Shown: positions 1 through 7,230, numbered from the stretch's first letter. The stretch is 19,695 nt of DNA from an uncultured Succinivibrionaceae bacterium (GCA_900539665.1 UQCV01000045.1:1-19695), one strand, 5' to 3'. Numbers and translations are program-made. Notes: a model not told the origin generated them from the letters alone.

Positions 1-170
1 TTAAGTACACGAAAAACTCCAATGAGGTCGAAGCTAAACTTGAGGATGGTGTAAACCAAATCCTAGCTCAAGATTACGGGGCTTCATTTGACTGCAACAA
101 GGACCGATTAAAGTTTGCGGTAGTTTATGACGCGAACTTACGAAAGCTAGTGACTTTTAAAGAGTGTTAG
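1..170 (+). CDS. C-terminal end of a DUF1703 / PD-(D/E)XK nuclease-like protein (partial)
   Basis: The + strand frame is open from the left edge of the window and ends at TAG (168-170), giving the last 56 residues of a protein whose start lies outside. The tail reads as an alternating helix and strand pattern: a charged KYTKNSNEVEAKL segment, then a helix with NQILAQDYGAS, then the hydrophobic strand FAVVYD before a VTFKEC end. This resembles the C-terminus of the AAA-ATPase/PD-(D/E)XK nuclease family (DUF1703, PDDEXK_9), in which a helix with a QI..K.Y pattern is followed by a strand ending in D. That match is from memory of the family and no catalytic residue is visible in this fragment. 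About 210 bases separate its stop from the convergent AhpF-homolog gene. Confidence 0.55.
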   Translation, partial: KYTKNSNEVEAKLEDGVNQILAQDYGASFDCNKDRLKFAVVYDANLRKLVTFKEC

Positions 171-300
171 TGTTAGCCTTAGTCGTATAACTCATTTGTT
201 GCAACTATTGTAAAACCAAGTGCTATCAAAAATGCCTACAACCAACAGGAAAAGCCAAAAGAACAAAGCTCAAGAAAAAGAAGAACAGAATTTTTAAATG

Positions 301-326
301 ATAAAAACCCAGCTTTAAGCTGGGTT
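301..326 (-). terminator. Rho-independent terminator after the peroxide operon
   Basis: A perfect inverted repeat, AACCCAGC (306-313) and GCTGGGTT (319-326), has a short TTTAA loop that can pair further. Read on the minus strand the hairpin is followed by TTTTTAT, so it fits termination of the AhpF-homolog transcript about 60 bases past its stop. The + strand side has only a weak T-run. A second small hairpin, CTAAAC/GTTTAG (371-387), overlaps the stop codon of that gene. Confidence 0.8.
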
Positions 327-383
327 CTTATACTATGTCGTTCGGTTTTGGTTCTCCGAACTAGGACAGACTAAACTTTTGGT

Positions 384-2063
384 TTAGGCTATACCTTTCT
401 CGCGCAACATCTCAAGAAGTTGAGCCAGATTTTTACGCCCAAAGGCAATGTGTTCATCGTTGATAACCAAGCAAGGGACGCTCATCACCTTGTAACGTTC
501 CCGTAAATCTGGGAAGTGGTTCAAATCATAAACTTCTGCTGTAACCTTTGGATTAACGGTTGCTAGCTTTTGGGTGGCAGTTACAAGTTCTGGACACATG
601 GTACAAGAGAGTGATACCAGGACTTTAAAGTTTACTTCGGACGTCAAAGCTTGAGCCTTCGCCATTACAGCAGGATCTAACTCCTGGCCTCGACCAGATG
701 CGTTGTACAGCCCTAAAATAAACGAAGTAAATTCATGGCCTCCTGGTACCCCGTGGAATGCAAGACCTGAAAATTTTCCATCTCGCATAACTCTCACACA
801 CGGTAGATCAGAAACTGTGCCATCACCAGCGACAACTTTGAGCTTATCGGTTAAATCAGCCAAAGCTTTCATATACCCTAAAAGTTCAGTTGAAACTTCG
901 TTGCCATTACCATGCACTTCAAGCACCAATGGGTTTTCCATCCGGGCGAAGACGGCATTAAGCTGCGCCAGCATTGCATCATCAAAGATACTGCCACTAT
1001 TAGTCGTGCTACTTGCCTCGGCCTTAGGCGCTTGAGCCTTTGGTTGAGCCTTTGGTTGAGCCTTTGCCACAGGCTCAGGGCGCACCCCAAACATACCAGT
1101 TGCTTCTTTACGAGCCGCACAAAAATGTTCCATGGTTGCAGCTGCAATCGCCCCATCACCGGCAGCTGTTACTACCTGACGTAACTTTTTGACTCTTAAG
1201 TCGCCAGCAGCATAAATACCAGGAGCGCTAGTTGCCATGCTTTCATCGGTAATGACATAACCGCTTTCATCTAAATCTGCCACGCCCTTTAATAAGGTAG
1301 TCGCAGGCTCGTAACCAGCAAAAACAAAGACCCCGTAAGTTTCACCGTTTGGGGCTTTGAGGACTGTGCTTTCACCAGTTACCTTATTCATGGTTTCGAT
1401 AGTATCGATACCTTCACCACCATCAGCGCCAGAAACTTTGGTAATTACCGTATTTGGTACCACCGTAATCTTTGGATGCTTACGTGCATGTTCTGCTACT
1501 GTTGGCGCACATGAGAAGTCTGCCCCACGCATTAAGATAGTAACGTGGCGAGCGTATTTAGTCAGGAACACCCCTTCTTCTGCCGCCGCAAAACCACCAC
1601 CAACTACGTAAACATCTTTACCGGCAAAGAAGCTACCATCGCAAGTTGCGCAATAGCCGATACCACGACCGCGATACTCTTCTTCACCTGCAAAACCACC
1701 CCGACGAGGAGCAGCCCCGGTTGCAATCAAGATCCCGTGACAAAAAATATCTCCACGAGTGGTATGCACGGTTCGATAATCACCATTAGCTTCTACAGAT
1801 TCAACTCCGGCGAGCATAAACTCTGCTCCGAAATCTTCCGCTTGAGCGCGAATGGTGTTTGCTAGCTCTTCCCCACTGCATTTTTTAACACCTGGGAAGT
1901 TCACAACTTCTGAAGTGATGGTAATCTGACCACCGAAGTGATCTTTTTCCACCACCAGAACCCGGAGCCGGGCTCTGGCAAGATATAGCGCGGCGGTAAG
2001 ACCCGCCGGGCCGCCACCGACTACGACTACGTCATAGAAACGGCTTTGATCTAATTTTTCCAT
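384..2063 (-). CDS. AhpF homolog: thioredoxin-reductase-like flavoprotein with a C-terminal Trx-fold domain
   Basis: A 559-residue flavoenzyme predicted to pass electrons from NAD(P)H through FAD and dithiol pairs to the neighbouring peroxiredoxin AhpC in the cytoplasm. Residues 10-330 are a thioredoxin-reductase module: FAD-binding GGGPAG at 16-21, redox motif CATC at 138-141, second dinucleotide motif GGGFAAAEE at 155-163 and a C-terminal AAGDLR FAD signature. A Pro/Lys/Ala/Gln linker near residues 330-350 contains three PKAQ repeats, encoded by a 12-nt tandem repeat (1032-1067). The C-terminal part is glutaredoxin/AhpF-N-like with CTMC at 487-490 and a cis-Pro SVP near 528-530. Classical AhpF has the Trx-like part at the N-terminus, so this is the swapped architecture of the 'AhpF homolog' family (TIGR03143 as I recall it), typically found beside a lone ahpC. 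The start is fixed by a perfect AGGAGG (2071-2076) seven bases upstream, and only 15 bases separate it from ahpC. Confidence 0.93.
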   Translation of the reverse strand: MEKLDQSRFYDVVVVGGGPAGLTAALYLARARLRVLVVEKDHFGGQITITSEVVNFPGVKKCSGEELANTIRAQAEDFGAEFMLAGVESVEANGDYRTVHTTRGDIFCHGILIATGAAPRRGGFAGEEEYRGRGIGYCATCDGSFFAGKDVYVVGGGFAAAEEGVFLTKYARHVTILMRGADFSCAPTVAEHARKHPKITVVPNTVITKVSGADGGEGIDTIETMNKVTGESTVLKAPNGETYGVFVFAGYEPATTLLKGVADLDESGYVITDESMATSAPGIYAAGDLRVKKLRQVVTAAGDGAIAAATMEHFCAARKEATGMFGVRPEPVAKAQPKAQPKAQAPKAEASSTTNSGSIFDDAMLAQLNAVFARMENPLVLEVHGNGNEVSTELLGYMKALADLTDKLKVVAGDGTVSDLPCVRVMRDGKFSGLAFHGVPGGHEFTSFILGLYNASGRGQELDPAVMAKAQALTSEVNFKVLVSLSCTMCPELVTATQKLATVNPKVTAEVYDLNHFPDLRERYKVMSVPCLVINDEHIAFGRKNLAQLLEMLREKGIA

Positions 2064-2078
2064 GGCCCGGCCTCCTAA

Positions 2079-2642
2079 TTAGAGCTGACCTACGAGGTCA
2101 AGACTTGGCTTTAAGGTTGCTGCCCCTGGCTTCCAACCAGCTGGGCATACTTCGTTACCGTGTTCAGCTACGAACTGGCAAGCCTGAAGTCTACGTAAGA
2201 GTTCAGTGGCGCTACGACCAACGCTACCAGAAATCACTTCGCATGCGGTAATCTTACCTTGTGGATTAACGATGAAGCTACCTCTTTCAGCCATGCCGTC
2301 TTGTTCGATGAGCACTTCGAAATCACGAGACAATACGTGAGCAGGGTCAGCGAGCATTACATACTGAATCTTCTTGATACGATCAGAAGCGTCGTGCCAA
2401 GCCTTGTGCACGAAGTGACTGTCAGTAGAAACAGCGTAGATTTCACAACCAGCAGCCTTGAAAGCTTCGTAGTTATCAGCAAGTTCTTCAAGTTCAGTTG
2501 GGCACACGAAAGTAAAGTCAGCTGGGTAGAAGAAGAAGATACTCCACTTACCAAGAACGTCCTGCTTAGAAACAGTTTCGAACTTGCCGTTGTGATAAGC
2601 CTGCACGGTGAAATCACCAATTTCTCTATTGATCTGTGACAT
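2079..2642 (-). CDS. ahpC: Alkyl hydroperoxide reductase subunit C, 2-Cys peroxiredoxin
   Basis: A 187-residue typical 2-Cys peroxiredoxin that reduces hydrogen peroxide, organic hydroperoxides and peroxynitrite. The peroxidatic cysteine is C47 in FTFVCPTE and the resolving cysteine is C166 in EVCPAGW, the same positions and length as the Escherichia coli enzyme. The upstream YPADFTFVCPTEL block and the central GSFIVNPQGKI strand are intact, so it should be active. Its reductant is most likely the flavoprotein encoded 15 bases downstream. The start is supported by GGAGA about seven bases upstream (2649-2653 region). The gene lies 73 bases after perR on the same strand with no obvious terminator between them, so perR, ahpC and the AhpF homolog probably share a transcript. 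An extra internal promoter for ahpC cannot be excluded. Confidence 0.97.
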   Translation of the reverse strand: MSQINREIGDFTVQAYHNGKFETVSKQDVLGKWSIFFFYPADFTFVCPTELEELADNYEAFKAAGCEIYAVSTDSHFVHKAWHDASDRIKKIQYVMLADPAHVLSRDFEVLIEQDGMAERGSFIVNPQGKITACEVISGSVGRSATELLRRLQACQFVAEHGNEVCPAGWKPGAATLKPSLDLVGQL

Positions 2643-2715
2643 ATGATGTCTCCTATTTAATTAAAAAATCATTTAAAACCTAAGACTTAGAAACATGACC
2701 ACGTTACTAGGTCTC

Positions 2716-3129
2716 TTAGTTGTTTACCTTACTAGCGCAATGTGGACATAAGCCATGAAGCACTACGCTAACTTGTTCTACTACCTCACCGGAATTCGCC
2801 CCGCAAATCGTTTTGATTTCATCTGGACTTACTTCCTTAAGGTCGGATACCGCCCCACAAACACGACAGACAAAGTGTGCGTGAGCTGAACAATCAGCAT
2901 CAAAGCGTTGCGTCCCGTCTGTGCTTGCGACGCAAACAATCTTGCCAAGCTTTTCTAATAAGACGAGGTTCCGGTAAACCGTGCCTAGACTTAAATTGTC
3001 GAGCTCGCCTTTCAAGCTTTCATAAATCATATCTGCAGATGGATGGCTTTTAGTGCCACATAGATAGCCATAAATGGAATCACGCTGCTTAGATTTACGT
3101 AGTTTTGGGGTTGCCGGTTGCATATCCAT
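2716..3129 (-). CDS. perR: Peroxide-sensing Fur-family repressor PerR
   Basis: A 137-residue Fur-superfamily regulator: N-terminal winged helix (about 10-70, with the SLGTVYRNLVLLEKLG recognition-helix block) and a C-terminal metal-binding dimerisation domain. Compared with Bacillus subtilis PerR, all five regulatory metal ligands H37/D85/H91/H93/D104 have counterparts at H29/D77/H83/H85/D96. The Asp at position 96, where Fur normally has Glu, favours PerR. The structural zinc site is complete: C88-x2-C91 and C128-x2-C131. The protein should bind Fe(II) or Mn(II), repress the operon and release DNA when peroxide oxidises a ligand histidine. ATG at 3129 is preceded by GAGAGGTG at a normal distance; a second in-frame ATG two codons later has worse spacing. 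It is first in the cluster and likely autoregulated through the box at 3319-3337. Confidence 0.92.
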   Translation of the reverse strand: MDMQPATPKLRKSKQRDSIYGYLCGTKSHPSADMIYESLKGELDNLSLGTVYRNLVLLEKLGKIVCVASTDGTQRFDADCSAHAHFVCRVCGAVSDLKEVSPDEIKTICGANSGEVVEQVSVVLHGLCPHCASKVNN

Positions 3130-3291
3130 AATTAAGCACCTCTCTTAAATTGAGAATCTAAATCTTCTGTTTATTGACCTTCAATCAAACTTTTACTAAG
3201 TTTAATCTGTTTTTAATATTTTATCAATAACAAGAATTATTACTAATTATTTTTAGTGCTGCATCCTATCCCCTGCTCTCAAGTTGGATAC

Positions 3292-3320
3292 AGTATACAT
3301 TAGTTTTTTGCACTTATCAA
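3292..3320 (-). promoter_or_regulatory. Sigma70-type promoter for perR-ahpC-AhpF homolog
   Basis: On the minus strand TTGATA (3320-3315) and TATACT (3297-3292) are separated by exactly 17 bases, close to the sigma70 consensus. Transcription would start near 3285, leaving a leader of about 155 bases before perR. It is the best promoter-like sequence seen in this gap. Confidence 0.75.
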
Positions 3321-3337
3321 TAATGATTATCGTTATT
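3319..3337. promoter_or_regulatory. Fur/PerR-type operator box
   Basis: The 19-mer AATAATGATTATCGTTATT is an imperfect palindrome that differs between its arms at few positions and matches the general form of Fur-family boxes (GATAATGATAATCATTATC). It overlaps the upstream edge of the -35 element of the perR promoter. Given the PerR encoded downstream, PerR autorepression is the likely role; binding by a separate Fur protein is the alternative. Confidence 0.72.
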
Positions 3338-3467
3338 ATTTATTATTTTTCACTTTTTGAGCAAAAATTAGCCAAATATCACATTTTTAGGGAGTTTGTT
3401 GTGAAATTTTACCTAAATTTAGCGTCTTTCAAGCGTATTAAATGAGGATTTTTACCGTGTGCTTTAG

Positions 3468-3565
3468 TCAGATGGAGATTTTCTGACTTCTAATATGGTT
3501 TTATTTCACGTTATAAATTGTGGCGTAAAACCCACACGCCTGCGTGTGGGTTGAAGATCGCATTT
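3468..3565 (+). repeat. Conserved hairpin element, copy 1 (possible tnpB 3' end / guide-RNA scaffold remnant)
   Basis: This segment is repeated at 19591-19695 in the same orientation. The conserved core runs from GTTATAAATTG (3510-3520) through GGCGTAAAA, a perfect 9-bp hairpin CCCACACGC-CT-GCGTGTGGG (3531-3550), then TTGAAGATCGC. Weaker similarity extends left to an ATGGAGATT block at 3472. In both copies TTATAA, which can be read as a Leu-stop, immediately precedes the core. The layout resembles the right end of IS200/IS605-family elements, where the tnpB 3' end overlaps the omega-RNA scaffold. No tnpB is present at this copy, so it would be a solo or decayed end. A REP-like element is the alternative. 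Confidence 0.6.
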
Positions 3566-3593
3566 TATAACGGTTGAGCTTAAGTTCTAGTTG

Positions 3594-3700
3594 TACTCTA
3601 AACCGAAGGCCCAAGCTTATGCCCAAAGTTAGAGTAAAACCTAACTAAAAATGATTACCGCTCCTATCAATAATTTTATCTGTGGGAGCGGTATTTTTTT
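3594..3700 (+). ncRNA. Candidate structured transcript ending in an orphan terminator
   Basis: An 8-bp perfect stem TACTCTAA/TTAGAGTA (3594-3601 with 3629-3636) is followed 20 bases later by the terminator hairpin at 3656-3700. No reading frame precedes this terminator on the + strand, so it must end either a small RNA or a prematurely terminated leader. The promoter is not clear. It could equally be the tail of transcripts from the hairpin element at 3468-3565. Confidence 0.3.
3656..3700 (+). terminator. Rho-independent terminator with a large loop, upstream of uraA
   Basis: The stem TACCGCTCC (3656-3664) pairs with GGAGCGGTA (3685-3693) across a 20-base loop and is followed by seven T residues (3694-3700). 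It is oriented on the + strand, 228 bases before uraA, with no upstream + strand gene. It could insulate uraA or act as an attenuator. Confidence 0.72.
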
Positions 3701-3801
3701 CCGGCGAAATTAAGCACATAATCTACTTTTCTAATTCGGAGTCATGGTAAACTAAACACGATTTTAGTAGTTACTTTTAAGCTTCTTTCAAGTTGCTTGT
3801 T

Positions 3802-3831
3802 TTTACTTTATTACTTTTGGGCTCGTACTAT
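3802..3831 (+). promoter_or_regulatory. Weak candidate promoter for uraA-upp
   Basis: TTTACT (3802-3807) and TACTAT (3826-3831) are 18 bases apart and lie about 100 bases before the uraA start, downstream of the orphan terminator. The match to consensus is modest and the region is AT-rich, so chance is possible. Confidence 0.3.
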
Positions 3832-3928
3832 TAAGATAAGGGCACGCGGTAAATTTAGTAACAACCAAACCAGAATCACTTTCAAGTGACCTATTATTGC
3901 CTCAATACCCAAACTATAGGATCTTCAT

Positions 3929-5308
3929 ATGAATTCCAAATATGATCACGCCATTTACGACGCTAGAGAATTAGGTCGCACTCGCATGCTAATTCTTGGC
4001 GTGCTACACATGTTTGCCATGTTCGGCGCTACAATCTTAGTGCCTATTCTCGTAATGGGATTTTTTAAGGAAGCTTGTGGCCAACCCGTAACCCACGGGC
4101 TTACGGTTGCGGTCACCTTGTTTTGCGCAGGATGCGGGACCTTAATCTTTCACTTATGTACCAAACTACAAGTCCCAGCCTTTTTAGGTTCATCTTTTGC
4201 GTTTTTAGGTGGTTTTTACACTATTGCTAACTTAAATACTGGTATTTACGCTGATATGAGCGTGGATGACAAGGCTGCTTATGCCTGTGGCGGGATCGTC
4301 ATAGCCGGTTTAGTTTATCTCGCCATGGCTCTTATCGTCAAAACTGTAGGCATTGCTAAAGTTATGCGCTTTTTGCCTCCGGTTGTTACCGGCCCTATGA
4401 TTATCTGCATCGGTTTATCATTGTCTTCTGTAGCTATCGCTAACTCTCAAGTTAATTGGCCGTTAGCTTTTGCGGCTCTTGCGACCGTAATTATCTTCAA
4501 CATTTGGGGACGAGGCTTATTTAAGATCATTCCAATTTTAATGGGCGTGGTCATTTTGTACGTCACGGCTGTAATCTTAAACTATTTTGGGTATACCAAC
4601 GCTGATGGCTCCGCCATTTTAAACTACGCTCCTATTGCGAATGAAGATTGGCTTGGTTTACCACCATTTCAGATGTGTAAGTTTGATATTACTGCCATTT
4701 TAGTGATGGCTCCTATTGCTGTAGCCACTATGATGGAACATATTGGTGACATGTCTGCGATTTCTGCAACCGTTGGCAGAAATTATATTGCCTCCCCAGG
4801 CATTCATAGAACATTATTAGGTGATGGTCTCGCAACTTCCTTTGCGGGATTATTTGGTGGTCCTGCTAACACCACCTATGGTGAAAACACCGGGGTTTTG
4901 GCGTTATCTCGCGTTTATGACCCTAAAGTTATCCGTATTGCCGCCGTCTTAGCGATAATCTTATCATTTATTCCTAAATTCTCCGCCGTGATTTCTACCA
5001 TGCCTACAGCCATCATTGGTGGTATTTCATTTATTTTGTACGGCATGATTTCCGCTATAGGCGTTAGAAATATCGTCGATAATCAGGTTGATTTATCAAA
5101 GTCTCGTAATTTGATTATTGCAGCCGTAATCTTTGTTTGTGGCTTAGGGTTTAAAGAAGGCCTAACCTTTAATGTCGGCGAAACCTCTATTACCTTAACT
5201 TCTTTAGCCATTGCTGCTATCGCCGGCATTGCGCTAAATGCAATTTTACCAGGCAACAAATACACCTTCGAAATGGCCATCAAAGGCACCGAAGTCCCCA
5301 AAGATTAA
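3929..5308 (+). CDS. uraA: Uracil:proton symporter, NCS2 family
   Basis: A 459-residue polytopic inner-membrane permease of the nucleobase-cation-symport-2 family that imports uracil with protons. It opens with a cytosolic segment and the family-typical GVLHMFAMFGATILVPIL first membrane helix; about 14 hydrophobic segments can be followed. Two acidic residues known to be essential in E. coli UraA have clear counterparts: E270 in MMEHIGD (followed by H271) and E319 in ANTTYGEN, the NCS2 signature region. It is about 30 residues longer than E. coli UraA, mainly in the N-terminal tail and the loop around 105-120. Translation starts at ATG 3929 after an AGGA seven to eight bases upstream. The uracil phosphoribosyltransferase gene follows 103 bases later on the same strand, so uptake and trapping of uracil are genetically linked, in the reverse order of E. 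coli upp-uraA. Confidence 0.95.
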   Translation: MNSKYDHAIYDARELGRTRMLILGVLHMFAMFGATILVPILVMGFFKEACGQPVTHGLTVAVTLFCAGCGTLIFHLCTKLQVPAFLGSSFAFLGGFYTIANLNTGIYADMSVDDKAAYACGGIVIAGLVYLAMALIVKTVGIAKVMRFLPPVVTGPMIICIGLSLSSVAIANSQVNWPLAFAALATVIIFNIWGRGLFKIIPILMGVVILYVTAVILNYFGYTNADGSAILNYAPIANEDWLGLPPFQMCKFDITAILVMAPIAVATMMEHIGDMSAISATVGRNYIASPGIHRTLLGDGLATSFAGLFGGPANTTYGENTGVLALSRVYDPKVIRIAAVLAIILSFIPKFSAVISTMPTAIIGGISFILYGMISAIGVRNIVDNQVDLSKSRNLIIAAVIFVCGLGFKEGLTFNVGETSITLTSLAIAAIAGIALNAILPGNKYTFEMAIKGTEVPKD

Positions 5309-5411
5309 ACTTATAAGGTTAAACTCTAAATGTAGCTCTTAGGAGTAAAGCTAAGAGTTTAGCTCTCAACAATTAAGCTTTAAATTCAGTCTAAAATATA
5401 GGAACCAAAGC

Positions 5412-6056
5412 ATGGATTTTTCAAAAGAAAAGAATATTACAATTTTTAAGCACCCACTCATCAAACATAAGATCTCTTTGTTACGAGACAAAGATACAAA
5501 CACCAACAAATTTAGAACACTAGTTGAAGAAATCGCTATGCTTGAAGCTTTTGAAGCTTTCCAGGATTTAGAACTAGAGGATGTTAAAATCGAAACCCCA
5601 ATTGAAACTTGCATGACTCCGATGTTAGCCGGCTTAAAGCTTGCTATTATTCCGGTACTAAGAGCAGGTCTTGGCATGGTCCCAGGTATTCAAGCTTTAG
5701 TGCCTTCAGCTAGAATCGGTCACATCGGGATGTATCGCGATGAAACTACCCACGAACCCGTGACCTACTTTTGTAAGTTACCTCAAAACATCGCTGAAAG
5801 AACCTGCGTTATCGTAGACCCAATGCTAGCCACAGGTGGTTCTGCAGTTGATGCCGTTAATATGCTTAAAGAAAAAGGCGCAGTAAAGATTAAGTTCGTC
5901 TGCATTATTGCAGCTCCAGAAGGCCTTGAACGTTTAGCCAAAACTCACCCAGACGTTCAGATCTACGTTGGCCAGTTAGATAGATGCTTAAACAAGGATG
6001 CTTACATCTGCCCAGGTCTTGGTGATGCTGGTGACAGAATTTTTGGAACTAAGTAA
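5412..6056 (+). CDS. upp: Uracil phosphoribosyltransferase
   Basis: A 214-residue cytoplasmic enzyme converting uracil and PRPP to UMP and pyrophosphate in pyrimidine salvage. Family landmarks are complete: the N-terminal HPLIKHKISLLRDKDT block (14-29), the PRPP-contacting LRAGLGM loop (83-89), the PRPP-binding VIVDPMLATGGS signature (133-144) and the uracil-binding C-terminal GLGDAGDRIFGT region (202-213). Length is close to the usual 208-210 residues. ATG at 5412 follows an AGGA with eight-base spacing. It is the second gene after uraA and probably co-transcribed. The 103-base spacer can form a hairpin (TAAACTCT with AGAGTTTA) but lacks a T-run, so it is not an obvious terminator. Confidence 0.97.
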   Translation: MDFSKEKNITIFKHPLIKHKISLLRDKDTNTNKFRTLVEEIAMLEAFEAFQDLELEDVKIETPIETCMTPMLAGLKLAIIPVLRAGLGMVPGIQALVPSARIGHIGMYRDETTHEPVTYFCKLPQNIAERTCVIVDPMLATGGSAVDAVNMLKEKGAVKIKFVCIIAAPEGLERLAKTHPDVQIYVGQLDRCLNKDAYICPGLGDAGDRIFGTK

Positions 6057-6396
6057 AGAGCCAAATAAGATAAGTTAAGACTTAGGGACTAAACACAAGA
6101 TCTCGCATTAAAAGCAAGTTGTCACTTTGGAGTTTAGTGTTTGGAGTAGTTATCCATAAATGAATAAAGGCTAGCTCAAAATTTAAGACTAGCCTTTAAA
6201 TCCTACCAACAACCAAATTTTGGTTTAGCGGGCCCATATACAAATACCAACCCAACATTCAAAAACCAACATTCAAAAAACAACATCTAAAGCCCCAAAT
6301 CCAAAATTCAACTTCCGGTTCTAGCCTTTCGCCCTTCCATCAAGTGACAAACTTTTTCTAGGCTAATGGGGTTGGTAATTGATAAATCTTTGAGCT
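6057..6396. other. Intergenic region between upp and the dam-like gene; possible chromosome/island boundary
   Basis: No gene is seen. The region contains the putative terminator at 6165-6198, an AACCAAA/TTTGGTT palindrome just after it, and short direct repeats of CCAACATTCAAAAA (6252-6265 and 6266-6280, with a degenerate third unit). Gene content changes from chromosomal salvage genes to conjugation genes across this gap, so an island end could lie here. No att-like direct repeat or integrase was identified. Confidence 0.5.
6165..6198 (+). terminator. Hairpin after upp, putative terminator
   Basis: TAAAGGCTAG (6165-6174) and CTAGCCTTTA (6189-6198) form a perfect 10-bp stem with a 14-base loop. 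The following sequence is not T-rich beyond the stem, so termination would be weak. It may serve the convergent upp and dam-like genes in both directions. Confidence 0.45.
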
Positions 6397-7230
6397 TTAG
6401 TAATTGGTAATTATTACTTCTTTGCCTTCGCGCTTAGACGCATCACGGTTAATAGCTCTTTTTACGGCCACAGGTTCAATATTAAAGCCTTGGTACAATT
6501 CGTACACCACTTGAACATTATGGTTGCTAAGCATCAACTTAACCCCTTTTTTATCGAGGGTTTTAAAGAGCTCTGCTAATCTATAATGCTCCTCAAAACT
6601 AAACCCATCCTTAGTGTAATCGGTAAAGTTAGCCGTAAGGCTTGCAGGAACATATGGTGAATCAAAATAGACAAAATCCCCGGCCTGAGCTTCGCTACAC
6701 GCTGTCGCAAAATCTCCTTGCATGATGGTAACGTCATAATCATTAAGGTAGGTGGCAATGTTGCGTAGATTGTGTTCATTCATCGACACAATATCCGTTT
6801 TATTGTTAAACGGTACGTTAAACAAGCCTTTGGAATTAACTCGATACAACCCATTGAAGCAATGTTTATTCACCCAAATAGTTAAAGCGGCACAGGTAGC
6901 ATCTAATTCGTGCTTGATGATTTTATCGTTATATTGCTTACGAACCTCTAGGTAGAGGTCTTTATTGCACGTTTGCGCATCCATTTCTTGGATTTTTTGA
7001 ATCACTTCGTCAGGATTTTGCTTTAACTGGCAATAGACGTTTATCAGCTGTTCATTGATATCGTTAATGACCGCCTGTTTTGGATTAAGCGCCAAGAGTA
7101 AAGCACCACCACCTACGAAAGGCTCAAAGTAACGCCCATATTGAGTTGGCATTTTGGCGATGAGTTTTGGTAAAAGCTGTCTTTTACCGCCGGCCCATTT
7201 AACGAACGGAGATGTTTGTAGAGTACTCAT
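6397..7230 (-). CDS. Dam-family DNA adenine-N6 methyltransferase (D12 class)
   Basis: A 277-residue enzyme of the D12/Dam class (alpha group, as in EcoDam, DpnM and EcoRV methylases) that would methylate adenine N6 using S-adenosylmethionine; GATC is the commonest target of the class but is not shown here. Motif X is FVKWAGGKR (9-17), the SAM-binding motif I is FVGGGA (38-43) with NDIN shortly after, and catalytic motif IV is DSPY at 190-193 instead of the usual DPPY. A longer frame begins at TTG 7263, but that adds 11 unlikely residues across a perfect CCAAGG/CCTTGG hairpin (7260-7275), so I choose ATG 7230, although its Shine-Dalgarno is poor. It is convergent with upp and probably belongs to the mobile island, where such orphan methylases often protect incoming DNA. 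No cognate endonuclease gene is visible next to it. Confidence 0.85.
   Translation of the reverse strand: MSTLQTSPFVKWAGGKRQLLPKLIAKMPTQYGRYFEPFVGGGALLLALNPKQAVINDINEQLINVYCQLKQNPDEVIQKIQEMDAQTCNKDLYLEVRKQYNDKIIKHELDATCAALTIWVNKHCFNGLYRVNSKGLFNVPFNNKTDIVSMNEHNLRNIATYLNDYDVTIMQGDFATACSEAQAGDFVYFDSPYVPASLTANFTDYTKDGFSFEEHYRLAELFKTLDKKGVKLMLSNHNVQVVYELYQGFNIEPVAVKRAINRDASKREGKEVIITNY

Larger units (their letters stand above)
3130..3928. other. Long intergenic region between perR and uraA
   Basis: No convincing gene lies in these 800 bases. From left to right it holds the perR leader, promoter and PerR box (to 3337), an AT-rich stretch, copy 1 of a conserved hairpin element (3468-3565), a structured segment with an 8-bp inverted repeat TACTCTAA/TTAGAGTA (3594-3601 and 3629-3636), a strong + strand terminator (3656-3700), a weak candidate uraA promoter (3802-3831), and a small TCACTT/AAGTGA hairpin (about 3876-3889) in the uraA leader. 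Confidence 0.7.

Noticed and set aside
384..2063. Simple thioredoxin reductase (trxB)
   Set aside because: The protein is about 240 residues too long, has a C-terminal CTMC Trx-fold domain and sits 15 bases after ahpC.
3215..3260. Second Fur/PerR box nearer perR
   Set aside because: The AATAAC...TTATTACTAATTA sequence is AT-rich but its arms do not match the 19-bp palindrome.
5309..5411. Terminator between uraA and upp
   Set aside because: The TAAACTCT/AGAGTTTA stem has a long interior and no following T-run, so co-transcription is more likely.
6057..6396. Island attachment site after upp
   Set aside because: No duplicated upp 3' end, tRNA fragment or integrase was found; only a change in gene content suggests a boundary.
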